Part shown: positions 33,533 through 46,497 of the stretch, piece by piece
How the letters are laid out: each line of letters starts with the position of its first letter
Numbering within the stretch: position 1 is the stretch's first letter
NCBI GenBank assembly: GCA_900491605.1
Contig: UESW01003828.1
Location: forward strand, 771,009 to 835,008
Direction of reading: 5' to 3'
Length of the DNA stretch: 64,000 nucleotides
Source of the DNA: Calamus simplicifolius
Lineage: Eukaryota; Streptophyta; Magnoliopsida; Arecales; Arecaceae
Notes under the pieces: generated by a model
The model's input: only the letters and a program-made list of their open reading frames with translations
Told to the model about the DNA's origin: nothing
Databases searched by the model: none
Translations under genes and position numbers: made by a program

Positions 33533-35908
33533 TTACTGTACCATCCCATCTTTCACCAGCTCTTCTAATCCTCTTCTTAGTCTCTTGGCAGCAACCTCAC
33601 AATCTTTCAACCCCCCAAAAGATATACGGATGTATCCAGGCCCACCACTGGCGCTTCCAGGAATCACCACCACCCCATGCCGGTTTACCAGCCATTTGAC
33701 AACCTCATAATCATCAGAAAATTTATCTGGAAGCTTCGCCCAGAGATAGATGGCCCCCTCGCCACCCTTAACAGCATCTTCCCCTAGTGGAGACAAAGCC
33801 TCCACAAGCAACTCCCTATTCTTGACGAGCTTTTGAACCCGTTCTCTGATCCATTCAGGCCCGACTTCCAAGGAATAGAGAGCCAAACGCTGCCCTATGA
33901 TGAAGCGCAAATGGGTATATTGTCTTGTATTTTGAGTAATTGTGCTCCAAAACCCTCCACCTCAGTTGGGTATGCTATCTGGAATTGTTAGCTAGTGTAA
34001 GAATCACATACAGATTTAAAATCCAAATGTCTAATATCAATCTTTGGATCCATATCCATGGCGCGGGTCAACAATACAAGTACACATCCAATATAACATA
34101 CTAAACTACATTTAATGTGGGCTGAACAACAAACAATGTTCCCACTGTTAAGTTGGTTTGCATGAATTTTGGTACAACTGGCACATGACACTGGATAAAT
34201 GCTTTGATATTTGTTTCATGAGGCAAAATGCACCAAGAGGGTATCTAGATGCAAAAAGACAAAATTACAGTTGTAACTAGCGTTTGGCTAGATACGAAAC
34301 CATATTAAAGAACAAATCAAAATCATGCATAGTTTTAAAGGAAACACTTTTTATCAGGTCCATGTAAATCACCAAAAAGTGATGGGTTTGACAAAGTAAC
34401 ACTTGTTATCAGAGTTACTTGTACGTACACATAAGTAGGAAGTGTGAAGTCAACTGTGAGATACATGGGCTCTGCATCCAAATGAAAAATGCATCTAAAA
34501 AGTAATGGTCATCTAGCTTGAGATGGAGCCTTAACCAGAAATCATGCAAATGAGTGCTGGAAACTTTAAGCATTTGATTATGCAATCCAATAACAACTCG
34601 AATGACAGAATAGTCAACTAAGAATCAACTTACATATCCTACGCGCCATCCCATCATCCCATAGGCCTTAGAAAAGGAGAAGATGTTAACTATGTGGTTA
34701 CCCTCTATACATGAATGCTTCAATCCATCATACATGAAGTACCTGCAAATGAAACATTGAAAATAACTAAGAGAAACAAGGAGCACCCACCAAGATTGGA
34801 ACTTAACAGACTTCCTTTTAGACATTAAAACAAGTCAACCATTTTCTAAGAGCGCATGTATCCTCTGGATACCAAACCATTTGAATATTGAAGATATCCA
34901 ACATAAAGCATGCCTTTTTTTCCAAAAGGAAAAAATATTTGAATCGGTACATTTGAAGTGATGTTTCCTTACTTGTAATTAGTTTAATCTCATCCTTCAG
35001 TGAAAATCCTATTGTAGAGACAATGTCAGCAGAACTCTTCAAAAGGGAATAATCCATAGTGTTACTCCTCTGTTTAAGGATTTTGGCCACTACAGCTTCA
35101 TGGTCCATATTTTTCAAGCATACTAATTATTGATTTTTGTTTCAATTAATTGTAGCTGTAGAATATGACAAACACTATCCACCTCTATGATCTTATTCAG
35201 CACACAGCTATTGCTGGAAGAATTAATAATCCAATATCTAGAAATTTTCTTTTGCTTTATGAATACTTCAAAATTACAAAACCATGTTGATACTCTGTCT
35301 CAACATCATAACTGCTTCATCCACCCAAACTCCATTGGGCAAACATGCCTGATTCTGCCACCCAAACCATTGTGCAAACATTGATTATCAGAAAACACAA
35401 TAACAGCAACATAATTTTCATGTCAGGATGGCATCTACTATTATAAGTAGTGGCCAAGAAAATAAAAGATCCGCCGCACCAGTCCTAAATTCTACCTGAT
35501 ATAGTGCCTGATGCACGGTTCAGCCAACATGGTAACATATCATCTCATCCAAACTAAATATTCACATAAGCATAATTTATTATTTATATTTCAAGAATTC
35601 TTTTTTTCAATATTTAACAGTATGTCCCATTTGCACTCATATAGAAATAACAATGGCCAATATTTCAAGATAATTTGCTGGAATTTAGCAATAGATACAA
35701 CGGATGGTATTAACTAAATGCCATCATGAGCCACCCAAAACTTACGTAGACATTAAAAATACAAACTTACTCGTAGGTATTATCTACAACAAGCCATGCA
35801 CCTGCACTCTTACAAAGATCTGAAATTCTCTGCAAAGAGCACAAAATATTAGTAGCTAGAAACAGTGGATGCATGCTTTTTGTGTGTGTGTGCGTGCGGG
35901 CGCGCATG

Positions 35909-35946
<38 letters not shown>

Positions 35947-38900
35947 TCAGGACAGGCTCAGGGATATATGCTCCAGATGGATTTCCTGGGTTTACAACAG
36001 TAACAAGCTTGGGTATAGGTTTGTTGCCCTCCCCTGATAGAGTCTTCTCTAGCCAGTCTGCATTAAATAAATATTAACAAAAGTCCGGGATTTCTAAGCA
36101 GAGAAAGGCTAAACCATAGAGAAACACCCCTGCCATCATCACTTCAAAATCTAGCCAAAATATCAGTACAAAGGAATTTATTTATGATAGGCAAGCTCTA
36201 CTTTTATCACAAACAAACAAACAAACAATAAGCAATATCAATGGTCAGATTGAAAGCAATTCAGTACTCAGTAACCTTAAAATCCCCATATACTCCCCTA
36301 AACCTATGTACTCTCCCAAACAGAGACTTGTATTTATGTAATTCAACTGACATCATATACTTTCAGCAGATACATCAAGACTGCAAAGAACTCTTCATAT
36401 AGAAGTTTTCCTATTGTCTTATCCTTAGAAATTAAGGGTCCCATGACCAACAAAATAGTGCATATTAATGTAAAACTTGAAACTGAAAAAAGGGGGAAAT
36501 CTGCTATGTGCATATGATGCCTTCAGACAAATAAGTGCTATCGTCTAAAATTAAAGACATATGATAATGAGATAGACTCTAAAGGAAAATATGAAACATT
36601 TAATGCTAAAGGCAAAAGTTTTATCTAGAACAAATGCTGCAGGAGTGAAAACTCATATCATTTCCAGGTATATGTCAGATGACCATTAATGAAAAGCCCA
36701 GGTCAAGCTGTGCACAAGAATGGAGATTATGGTCTCCCAAATGAAGCATCACAAACACCTCTAGAAATTAGCATATAATAGCATATATCACACATCGGTC
36801 ATTTGGATTGCTGGGACATTCACATTTGGATTAGAGACAAAGCCCCACATCTTACCTACTTCTGGTTGAAGAGTGTTGGGATTGGTAGGACCAACAAGTA
36901 TGTTAGTGATGCCTGTCATCTGGAAGGACATGTATGCATTGAAGTAATATGGTGCAAACATAACAACTGAATCCCCAGGATCACATAGGGTAAGCACAAT
37001 ATTTACGAATGCCTGTGAAAAACAAAAACAATACTTAAGTACCAGGAAAACAAAAATAATTGGATGTATGAAACAAAAGGGCAATATATATATTTTTAAG
37101 TATCTTGTGATTGTTCGAGCATGTTCAAATTGATTAAAAAAACACAACAGACCATATCATAAATTAAAACAAAATTTTCAAAATAACAGGAGATACTTTG
37201 ATATATCCTGAAAGCATATAACAGAGTTTTTTTTTTTTTTGATTTGTTTGGTGGGTTGGGGGAGGGGGGATTGGTTTGAACTGTGACGTATGCATCAAAT
37301 AAGAAATTATACGCTTAATTCAAATGCAACAGTAATCAGCATTTTTTCCACTTCAATGATGGGGGCAGATAGAAACAAAATTCATGCTCAGCTAGCAACA
37401 TATGCATATGGATCTGTCATGCAATACTTTCCCCTTAAATGTTTAATGAAAGCTAATAAAACAAAAGGCTCGATAACAAATCCCCCTGTAATCCAATTAT
37501 CACATAACTGTCTCAACTGATTCAACTTCAGAAGGTGGAAATCTACTAACATTAAATATTCTTATTACTACAACATGCTGATTTCCCTGCTCTATAGCAA
37601 ATAAGAATATAATAAACCATAAATATTGTCTCTCACATGGTACAATTCAAAAAGACTGTCCATAATAAAAAAATCGTACTAATAGTTACATGACTTAAAT
37701 CAGATAGTCCATAGTGATTCTATAATGGTTGGTAAATTGAGAAGAATGGAGAAGAAAATCTTGGTATGGCATAAGTTAAAACTAAAAAAGCCTAACAAGA
37801 GAAATAGCTTAAAGCACACATTTATAAAATTGAAAGTCGGATTCAGTTATGCCAACTGTGCTATGTGAAAGAAGTGTCACCAAATTCAAAACACTTAACC
37901 AAGAGAAAGGTGTAGGATCTCATTTGATCATTCATTCTGTTTCAGACTTTGGCTGTCACAATATTTCCAGAAAAAGAGAATTTATATTTCAGAAATTTCA
38001 TCCATAGAATAGAGGACTCTGCAAGCTAATACAGTTTGTTAATCAACAACTTATTAAACTAGAAGATAGGTTTAAGCTCCAGCATACTGAAACACTTTTA
38101 TTCCAAACTGATACATCCCTCACTTGAGTATCATTGCATGTGAACTAACAAAGGCTTCCAATAGTCCCACAAAAGGTTTTTAACAGAATTGTGCATAAAT
38201 TTGAGACAATGAGAACAGCTAAACTGGCAGGAAGCAAATTCTGATCCAGTACAAAATGAAACCAATATTTCTAATCTGAAACAGAAAGAATAGAGGAAGA
38301 AAAGAAAAGATCATGGCAAATTTTTATGGTCAGTAAATTACTTCTGAAAACAGCACTTGCGAAAAATATAATTCCATGAATTTTAATCACCTGATTTGCA
38401 CCAGCTGTGACCATAACAGAAGATTTGTACAATTTATTCTCCCGGCGCAACTGCAATGCAAATACAAGTGAACAGGAATGTCTATTCACAAAAGGGAAAA
38501 AAAGGAGGGATGTTTGGAATCCATATTGGACCAGTTACATAAGAAATAAAACAAAGAAAATAGAATTATGGCATAAAATTTAGCACCCTTTTTGTGATCT
38601 CCATATGAAGCCATGGTGTAAAAAAGTTCATAAACAAACATAAAATCTGGAAGATGGAAATAAGTGATAACAGGTAAATTACACAGTACACTAACAAATG
38701 GCATCAGATTTTCTAGCAAGACAGTGGCTCAAGAAGCCCCTCCTGCAGATAACTTTTATTCACTCATCAGAATAAGGATATCAAAGAGAGATAAATAGGG
38801 AATAAGGTGAATAATATGTTATAGCTCTTTTAGTTGAAAGTTTAAACTAATTGCGGTCACCCTGTTATTAGCATACCCTCAGTCTCCTCCCAGCTGCTCT

Positions 38901-41728
38901 GGAAGTCATCAAAACTAAAGCTCATTGAGTTTTTGATTTCCATTTTTTAAAAAAAACTAGTAAACACCTAATAAACAGTGAACTTCTTGGTCTTATATAA
39001 AATTACCATGTTTTATTTTCATGCACCTTTAAAAGGATGTCCAACATGGCAATGATAGGGACCCATCACTGAAAAAGAAATCATTCCACTGGTATTTAAA
39101 TTGATGGCAGGAGACCTAAAAAATTGGAGGTGAATAACCAAAAAAGCAAAAGCAAATAATCGACTGCCTCAACAGCCAATGATTTACTTTCCTCACAACG
39201 AAAGAAAAGAAAATCGACTGCCTAATTCTTTTTCTTGAGTGTTGTTTGACTGTCTCAAGTGCTTTTGGCCATTAGCCAGAGGAAGCATGATGAACAAGAA
39301 TGTTGTAACACTCCAGACTTTACAGCAGAACTACACTAGGTTTCTCAGAAAGCTGACTCTTTCTCCCCCTTTACATAAACATCATCCATGAAATGATCTT
39401 TGATAAGCATATATGCAGCGGGAATTCTGATTATAGCATAACAATAGCAACCAAGCAGCCCTTCTAAGAGCCTGTTTGGGATAGTTGTTGACCACATAGC
39501 TGCTAGGAAACAACCACTTAAAGGCATCCCAGCAACCAATTCAGACAGGGCCTAAATCCCTACTCAAAGACTCGTTAAGAGCACACAATTTATCCTCTCC
39601 CCTTGCCCCTCTAGCTGGGGACAAAATTCTTCCAAAATAACCCCACCCACCGCCCCCACCCCCCCAACGCCCACCCCCTGCATGGGTGTGCATGTGTATA
39701 TAGATAAGGATCCAGTTGATCAAATATCAAGTTTAGTCAGGTGAACTTGGAATACAAAGGTCTGATACTAATGATCCAAGCTTTTGAATTGGATCTACTC
39801 CTCTAAACCATTATCATACAAAAAATCATGTGCTTTTGAGACCCCTAGCTTATGGATCAAGTGGTCAAAAGTAGGCATTATATCATATTATTTAAACTAT
39901 ATCTATTTGACTGCATGATGCATAGACTATAATTCTCCGAATCACATGATTTTTGTAATGTAAGAATCTTAAAAATAGCAAATGACATTCAACAACTTGA
40001 ATCATTGGTATCGGACTCACATCTTCCAATTTCAACAAACTAAATCTGACTTAAAATCCGGTTGATTGACCCTAATTCAGCTCCACATACACCTCCCTAA
40101 TGACCATGTCAATGTTGTTTTTGATACACGTCTATCATGTGTTTATGCTTTATAGAGAGAGTAGGGCACTTACATTTCAAGAGATAGACTATGAATATAT
40201 GCACATATTTTCTATATGTATATATATCCATCCATTGTGTCGTCCTATGCAGGTTATGGAATTTGATGTGTCATACACTCATTCATGCCACCATGTGATA
40301 CGGGTCCAACATTGACCATTATATCCATTATTTACCAAAATTAAATATAGACATTCCCAAACCAGATCTCCACATGGGATGCTACAGTTTGTAAGGGGGA
40401 CAATGATATACCTTCTCAATCAATGCATGCCTTAGCTCAGGAAGACCATCATCAGCACCATAGCAACTGGTCAAAGGTTCACATACAATTTCCTTTACCT
40501 TGTCTAGAGCCTGCGCAGGTGGTTGCCAATAAACTACTCCCTGCACCAAATTGAGTTTTGAAGTAAGAAATAATGTATAGCATTGACCAAACTAGATCCA
40601 AAAGAAGGTAACATAGAGCAAGATTTTGGATGTATCCATCCCAATCCTTCTTCAATAAACACAATCCTTCAGTGGGACAAAACGCAAATCTTCTCCATCC
40701 CAGATGGAGCCACACAAGGAGTTGGCCAAAAATTGCAATCTAAAAAGGCCCCACAACCGCATGGACACAGCATAAAATGTTGCTTATGAATTGCTACTTC
40801 ATTCTATTTTATACAAACATCTCCATAAATTATCCCTCGTACAACTAACATATGGAAATAATTGGAAGAGAATTGAACAATTCTATATGCATCTAGGTTG
40901 TTTTAAGTCTAGCAAAACCACCACAGAGCCTAACTATGGTCAAGCTATTCAAACACTTAGGTAGTGTTTGATTCATAAAAAGCTATTTCTGGATAAGTGT
41001 ACATGATAGCATTTATCCAGGGAATAGCTTAAAGGATAATCACTTTTTTTTTTTTAATAACAGTTTTGCAATCAAGAGATAACTCTGGTTATTCCTTGGG
41101 TTCCTAGGTAATAAGTTCAGGGAATAATCTCTGGTTAAACTTTTTCAGAATTATCTCCTCTAATTATAGCTTTTGGGGATAAAGAGGGAGATCCGGGGAT
41201 ATCCTCCCTTATCTTCTATTTCAAATACAGTCTTAATTTTTCTGTTACTTGCTATAATAGTAATAATCCAACTCCAGTTCCCAGCCAGCGCAACTGATTT
41301 GCCAAATTCATCAGAAACTAAGAGAATTAAAGATTGGAATCACAGTTAGGACGCTTCCATTTCCACATCAGCACAAAATGGGCAGATAACAGGTATGTAT
41401 AGAAAAGGAAACGCAGATAGTTACCATTGCATGAAGAAGGAAACACAGATGATTACCAGGGCATGAAGAAGGAAAAAAAGAATCAAGTAATCGCAATCAA
41501 ACCTGTGCAAGAGATATCGGATCTTTAGCTTTCCGGATCAATTCTTGTATCTGAAAACAGGCAGAAAAGAAAAAAGGAAATTTTTACCAAGATAATCATC
41601 AAATAAACTTCGTTCCATAATATTAGAAAGGAAAATAAATTTTTTTTAAAAAAAATCCAACTCACGTAAACCATGACAGGGGTATCGGTCTCCAGTGCCC
41701 TCATGGAAAGCGTGGCATGACTCCCCAT
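33533..41728 (-). CDS. ISS1: ISS1/VAS1-type aromatic aminotransferase, nine exons, one-base frameshift in the last
   Basis: A PLP-dependent class I/II aminotransferase; Arabidopsis ISS1/VAS1 transfers amino groups between aromatic amino acids and methionine and thereby limits auxin and ethylene synthesis. Exons (minus): 41728-41666, 41550-41503, 40540-40412, 38450-38391, 37012-36856, 36057-35945, 35829-35771, 34742-34634, 33978-33533. All introns are GT-AG and all phases agree. Visible motifs: MGSHATLSMRALETDTPVMV start, GVVYWQPP, VTAGANQ, FAPYYFNAYMSFQMTG, VVNPGNPSGAYIPEP, VVDNTYEYFMYDG and FSFSKAYGMMGWRVGY with the PLP lysine. The end reads GSASGGPGYIRISFGGLKD. Exons 1-8 total 738 nt; exon 9 is 446 nt, one short of a whole frame. 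The missing base lies near 33900 (CICAS then a premature TAG); with it the length would be 394 aa, the family norm. Confidence 0.93.
35912..35943. repeat. (GA)n microsatellite at the ISS1 intron 6 donor
   Basis: Sixteen GA units on + are a TC run on the gene strand, starting directly at the 5' splice site, so the donor reads GTCTCTCT instead of GTAAGT. A (TG)n/(GC)n stretch (about 35879-35911) lies beside it, making most of this 115-nt intron simple sequence. Confidence 0.9.
39468..39552. mobile_element. Very short Tourist-like MITE in ISS1 intron 3
   Basis: Termini GAGCCTGTTTGGGATAGTTG and, inverted, GGCCCTGTCTGAATTGGTTG-like sequence flank an 85-bp unit bordered by TAA triplets (39465-39467 and 39553-39555). 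The GGCCTGTTTGG-type end and TWA target fit PIF/Harbinger (Tourist) elements. Identity rests on these short motifs. Confidence 0.5.
40960..41232. mobile_element. Tourist-like MITE in ISS1 intron 2
   Basis: This 273-bp unit is flanked by TTA (40957-40959 and 41233-41235). The left end GGTAGTGTTTGATTC pairs with the right end read in reverse, GACTGTATTTGAAAT, an imperfect inverted repeat of the Tourist type. The interior has several GGATAA/TTATCC words that could fold. No coding content. Confidence 0.6.
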
Positions 41729-42900
41729 CTCGCCGCCGCCTCTCCTGCGACACCGGCCGGCGCTAACACGACGAGATGGGCAGGGTCAGAGAAAGGAGGC
41801 GGCCGGTCCACCTACCACAAACTCCAGCCTACCGCACCAAATGCCAGCGGCCTCAACAAACCCTACTTATCTTGTCTTACCCCTTTATCATCTACAAACA
41901 GTGTTGTCAGCCTTTGACGTTAGAACCCAAAAGAAAGGGCACGTTGGAATAAAGGGAATCCGATTCCCACTTCTTGGCCGCTTCCACTCTCCTCCTTTCC
42001 CGCTGAATGCCAATCCGAACAAAAAGAGCGAATAGGGATCCCTGAAAAAGTTACAAAGTTTAATAATAAACAAATACTAAATTACTTGCGAATTCCTCTG
42101 CTCTCGCTCTTTCTCTTCTGTGTATAAAAGATTAAAAAAAGAAACCAACAACTATTTAAAAAAAAAAATTCGGTCGTCGGTAAAGAGAGGTGAAGGAAGG
42201 TTCAGGCTTCCTACCTAGCTTGCTAGATTCCTCTGCTCGCTTTCGCTTTCGCTGTATTATCGGCTTGAATATACGAACAGATCTTTTGCTGTATAATTTA
42301 AAACGAGGAATCCTTATGGATCCGGCAACACAGCTGGTAAATCGGCGCACAAAGATTCTCTGAGGCGAAGAAGGGGGTGGAATGGGGTCCGAATCTTTGC
42401 AGGAGGAAGAATTTAAGACAGCGATGTTGCCTCCGGAGTCGGCAGGAAGAACGCGATCTGATCCTTGCGACACCGCGACCTTGTGCTCTCTGCGATATAT
42501 AAAAATAAGCAAAGAAAAGAAAAGAAAAGAAAAGAAAGAAAGGAAAAAAAAAAAAAAAACTAGGGCTATATAAGAAAATTCATCACTCTCCCAATCAGTT
42601 TTTGCTAAAGAGAGTCTTCATTTATTTACTTTTTAATAGCACATTTATAGTTATTTATCAAGAAGGTTTCCATTTTTACTTATTTTTAACTAAAATTATA
42701 TTTTTAGTTCTTAAACGTTCACTCAAATTTATTTTGATCCTCAAACGTTCAAGTTTAACTCATGTTGGCAAGACACATCAGTTGTTTTTTATTTATTATA
42801 TTGATAAATTAAAATTGAAAACTGATTGAGAGGTGATGAATTTCAGTTATTTATTATATAGATAAATTAAAACTGATTGAGAGAGTGATGAATTTCAGCG
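41729..42900. other. ISS1 upstream region: 5' leader, promoter side, simple repeats
   Basis: The first 120 bp left of the start codon on the gene strand are GC-rich and look like 5' UTR. Further out is a stretch (42156-42512) open on the minus strand without a known domain. It may be an upstream leader exon, but no protein is supported. An (AAAAG)n/poly-A run lies at about 42505-42560, and two near-identical copies of 'aactgattgagag..gtgatgaatttcag' at about 42820-42898. I could not assign a TATA box with confidence. Confidence 0.4.
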
Positions 42901-43493
42901 CGAAGGTGAAGCTTCAGCAGCAATTTTTTTTTTTTAATTTTTTTTCCTCTGCAGCATGGAAGGATGCACATTACACCACTGTTGATTTGAAGCAAATATT
43001 AAAGGATTTATAAAAAAAAGTTAATATTTGATCATATAAGAGATGAAAAATACCGCTAGGAAGAAGCTCTGAAGCTTGAAATAATGCTGAAGACAATAGC
43101 TGACCTTGTGATATAGATTCCTACATCAGAAATTTTAATAATGACAAATTATGTGTTCAAAGTAATATGCTTAACTTGAGCTTCACCTTTGTAATACTCT
43201 TAAAAACATCTCAAGCCTAGCAACATTAGTTGCATCTTTTTTTAAATCCATAGACTATAAAATCTCAAGTAAGATCTTAGGTGTTACTGCTCTTAATGTC
43301 ACTTCGTAAAGTTGGCAGCTTGAGATGGTTGCTACCGGACAAACCCGTCAAGTAAAACTAGATGCCTATGTATGGGCTATTAAAAATGATGTTTAAGGGA
43401 CTTGAAGAATCTAAAATTTTGTAACACGAAACCTATTGATACATGATCATCTCGAGTTGGTGTCTTTGAGCATCCGTAGATATGCCATGAGTT
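42901..43493. other. Spacer left of Tat2, nothing recognised
   Basis: A/T-rich with a long T run near 42925-42945. No gene. The 21-mer at 42896-42916 recurs inverted inside the Tat2 LTR (43500-43520). Confidence 0.5.
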
Positions 43494-44506
43494 TGTTGAT
43501 GAAGCTTTACCTTCGCGCTGAGATCTGCAAGAAGTTTCGAGAGCCGGATATTCCGACAGAGACCCTTCGACGCTCAAGTCATTGATCAGAATCACAGCTG
43601 TGAGCTTGAGTAAGCTCGAGAGAGAAAGTTTAGGATCCAAAAGCTCTCTAAGTGCTTGAGAGTTCATACCTTGGTCAGGGGTCCCTTTTATCCATTTTAT
43701 TGATACTTGGAATATGTGAAACTTGCTTGAGAAGTTTGGAGTCTCATGATGGGCCATGACTTTGTAAATGAAATGTCAGGATTAGTAAAATTCATCCCAT
43801 CTGAACTGGGTGATTGATACTTTGTGGCAGATGATAACTTCTTGGGCTTATATGTTCCAGGTCATTAAAGCTTCATGATGGATGATGACTTTTCAGGCTC
43901 ATCTGATTCGGATTATTAAAGCTTCATAATGGATGATGACTTTTTAGGTCCTGTGCCAGAGCTAGTGGAGTGTCAGACAAGATTTATGGGCCATCGACGA
44001 TTGGTGGGACCAATTTCGTCAGAAGCGAAGGCTTGTCTGAAAAGCTAAGGCCGTGTCCGAAGATAGGGCCGCCTTAGAACCATGGCCGCCTAGGAGCTTG
44101 GGGCCGCCTTATAGCTGGGGCCACCTAATAGTTGGGGCCACCTAGGAGCTGGGACCGCCTAGGAGCTTGGGGCCGTCTTAGAACTAGGGCCACTTAGGAG
44201 CAAAGGCCGTCTAGAAGCTTGGGGCCACCTTATAGCTGTGGCTGCCTTATAACTAGGGCCGCTTAGGAGCAGAGGCCGCCTAGGAGCTTGGGGCTGCCTT
44301 ATAGCTGAGGCCGCCTTAAAATTGGAGCTGCCTAGGAGCTTGGGGTCGCCTTATAGCTAGGACCACCTTATAACTGGGGCCACTTAGGAGTAGAGGCCAC
44401 TAGGAGCTTGGGGTTGCCTTATAGCTGGGGTCGTTAGCATCCTTTCAACTTCTGTTGTCAGGTAATTTTGATCGTTAACTTACATGTGGCTTTATTAGCC
44501 ACATCA
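43494..44506 (-). repeat. 3' LTR of Tat2 (about 1013 bp)
   Basis: In minus-strand sense it starts TGATGTGGCTAATAAAGCC and ends GCTTCATCAACA. On that strand a TATA-like ATAAAAGG (plus 43683-43692) is followed by a leader, and GAGCGTCGAAGGGTCT resembles the same place in the Tat1 LTR (GAGCGTCGGAGGGTCT). It holds an internal tandem array as in Tat1. The second copy is outside, so ends are inferred. Confidence 0.65.
44040..44440. repeat. Tandem repeat in the Tat2 LTR
   Basis: Units alternate GGCCGCCTAGGAGCTTGGG and GCCGCCTTATAGCTGGGG types, with about ten degenerate higher-order copies. Different sequence from the Tat1 LTR array, same location in the LTR. Confidence 0.8.
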
Positions 44507-44522
44507 GATGCCCCCCGCTCCT
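44507..44522 (-). other. Polypurine tract of Tat2
   Basis: On the minus strand GGAGCGGGGGGCATC directly precedes the LTR start TGATGTGG. It sets the element orientation. Confidence 0.6.
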
Positions 44523-45057
44523 GAGTCTTGGCGCCCACGTGTTTCATACGAGCTAAGAGAAAGAAGTGCACAATCTCTTGCCCTTGTCGAGCCTCATGCA
44601 CCATCAATTAACGGGGGTGGGCACGTGCCCTCGAAGAGGTAAAGTCTCCACGAAGTCTCTTCTTCATTTAAGGAATGGTACCAAAAGTAATATGATCCGC
44701 AAAAAGATCAAGGAAAATACCTCTCGATTGACGAAAAGGTGGGGCACCATTATTGGGTTACTCTTATCCATGTCCTATCATTGGGTGTGGATTGTGCCCT
44801 TCGAGCATCACCGAGGTGTTGTATCTTGGATAGTGAAGAGTTTTTCGACAGCTGGGCATTGTCTCCACTTGCGGGCTTCCACGTGGCAATGCATGGGCGG
44901 AACGTTTCAAAAATCGTCCCGCTCATTCCTTCAAGATTTTCACGCCTCGAGTACCTTCTCTGTGCTCCTTTCGCCTTCTGAGTCCTAAGTTTTTGCTCTG
45001 TCTCTCTAATTTTCAGGTCAGTCCCTTTTGCCTCTTTGTTCATTTCTTTGATTTCTT
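44523..45057 (+). other. Promoter and leader side of aORF2
   Basis: No domain in the open stretches. The C/T-rich end before the ATG at 45058 looks like a 5' UTR, with a possible intron ending TTTTCAG near 45015. No clear TATA box. Confidence 0.4.
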
Positions 45058-46497
45058 ATGGATTCTAGTTCCAGTAGAAAAGGTAAGAGTCCCATGGTCG
45101 AACCCTCTGAGGATGAGATCCTTCGGGCACGACATTAGGCGCCCGATGGTATCTCCATCCGTGAACACTCGGTGACCACAGCCCAAACATGACTTAGTGT
45201 CTCTCCCCACCACCAAGTCGTCCAACATCTCCTTCGGTTGTCATTTCTGGATCTGCTGGTCCGGAGGGGATAGCCCCCACATTTCTGTTCCCCATTCTCA
45301 TGATAGGGTAGTCTTCAGCCAATCCGATGGGGTTTCCTTGTATGAGAAATTTTTTAGGAGTAGGCTCCATCTTCCCTTTCATTCCTTCTTTCTTAACTTC
45401 TTAGATAGGTACGACATTGTCCTGGCGTAGTTGACTTCAAACTCCATTCGGATCATCTGCACCTTCATTGTATTCTGCCATTTTTATGGCATTTCTGCCC
45501 GAGTCTCTTTGTTTCGGGCCTTATATAAACTTTGCAACCCTAATAAGGCTGGATGGTGGAGCTTCATCTTTAGACCCAAGAGAACCCTTAAGCTTGATTT
45601 GTCCTCCAAAATCAAGGGATGAAAATCCCTATTTTTCTATGCACATATGGATGGGGTGAGGATGGGCTGGGGAGTCTCGACATCAGCCCTAACAGGAACT
45701 CTGTTGTAGAGGAGAGAGATCGAGAAATTTTTGACTCCTTGATGTTCTCTGACATTTCCCCATGTCAAGAGTTGTTATCGGAGAATAATCTTCGCGAGGC
45801 TGGCGTAGCGCCGGCCTCGCCACCACCACCGGCCCCGATGAGTGCCATATCTTTATTCATTCATCAGTCATTTTTTTATACTTGATCTCTGACCTTTTGT
45901 GTAGCAATGAGGTTCTCTTTATGAGCATTTGATGGCAGGTGTTCGAGGAGGAGGGAAGCCGCCGGTGACATGGCGAGAGCGCCACCCAAGAGACCTCACT
46001 GGGAGGGTCAGGGTGAATCATCTCGAGCTCCCATGGTTTTCATTGAGGATGTACCAGCAAAGGAACCGAGAAGGAAAAGTCCCTCGGCTAAGGTGCTAGC
46101 AACGGGGCCTCCTCCTGCTTAAGCTGAGGCAGGACCATCGAGGAACAAGCCCTTGGTCACTGCTGAGCCGAGGGGTGAAGCTACACTGGAGGTGAGGGTC
46201 GGGGCGCCTCTAGTCATGGAAATTAAAGATGAGGCCCCATCTGCAGCCCGATCGACGTCCGAAGGAGGAGAGACCTCCCCCACCAGTGCCCCAAGGGGCC
46301 AACCATCGAGGCTATCGGCGATGCACAGCGGTCGGTTGGCAGTGCGCATAGAGCCGTTCCAGCCTCCCAACTTTTAGGCCAACCTCCATCATCGACCGAT
46401 CGCCAACGCCCTCGATACCCTCTTCATCGCCTCCCTTCAGTAAGCTTGTTGACTTCATTTCTTTTATATTAGATTTTGATCCAAGCCCTAACCGATT

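Noticed and set aside
42156..42512. 118-codon minus-strand frame upstream of ISS1 as a protein gene
   Set aside because: No domain, basic and Ser-rich text, placed where a 5' leader exon is expected.
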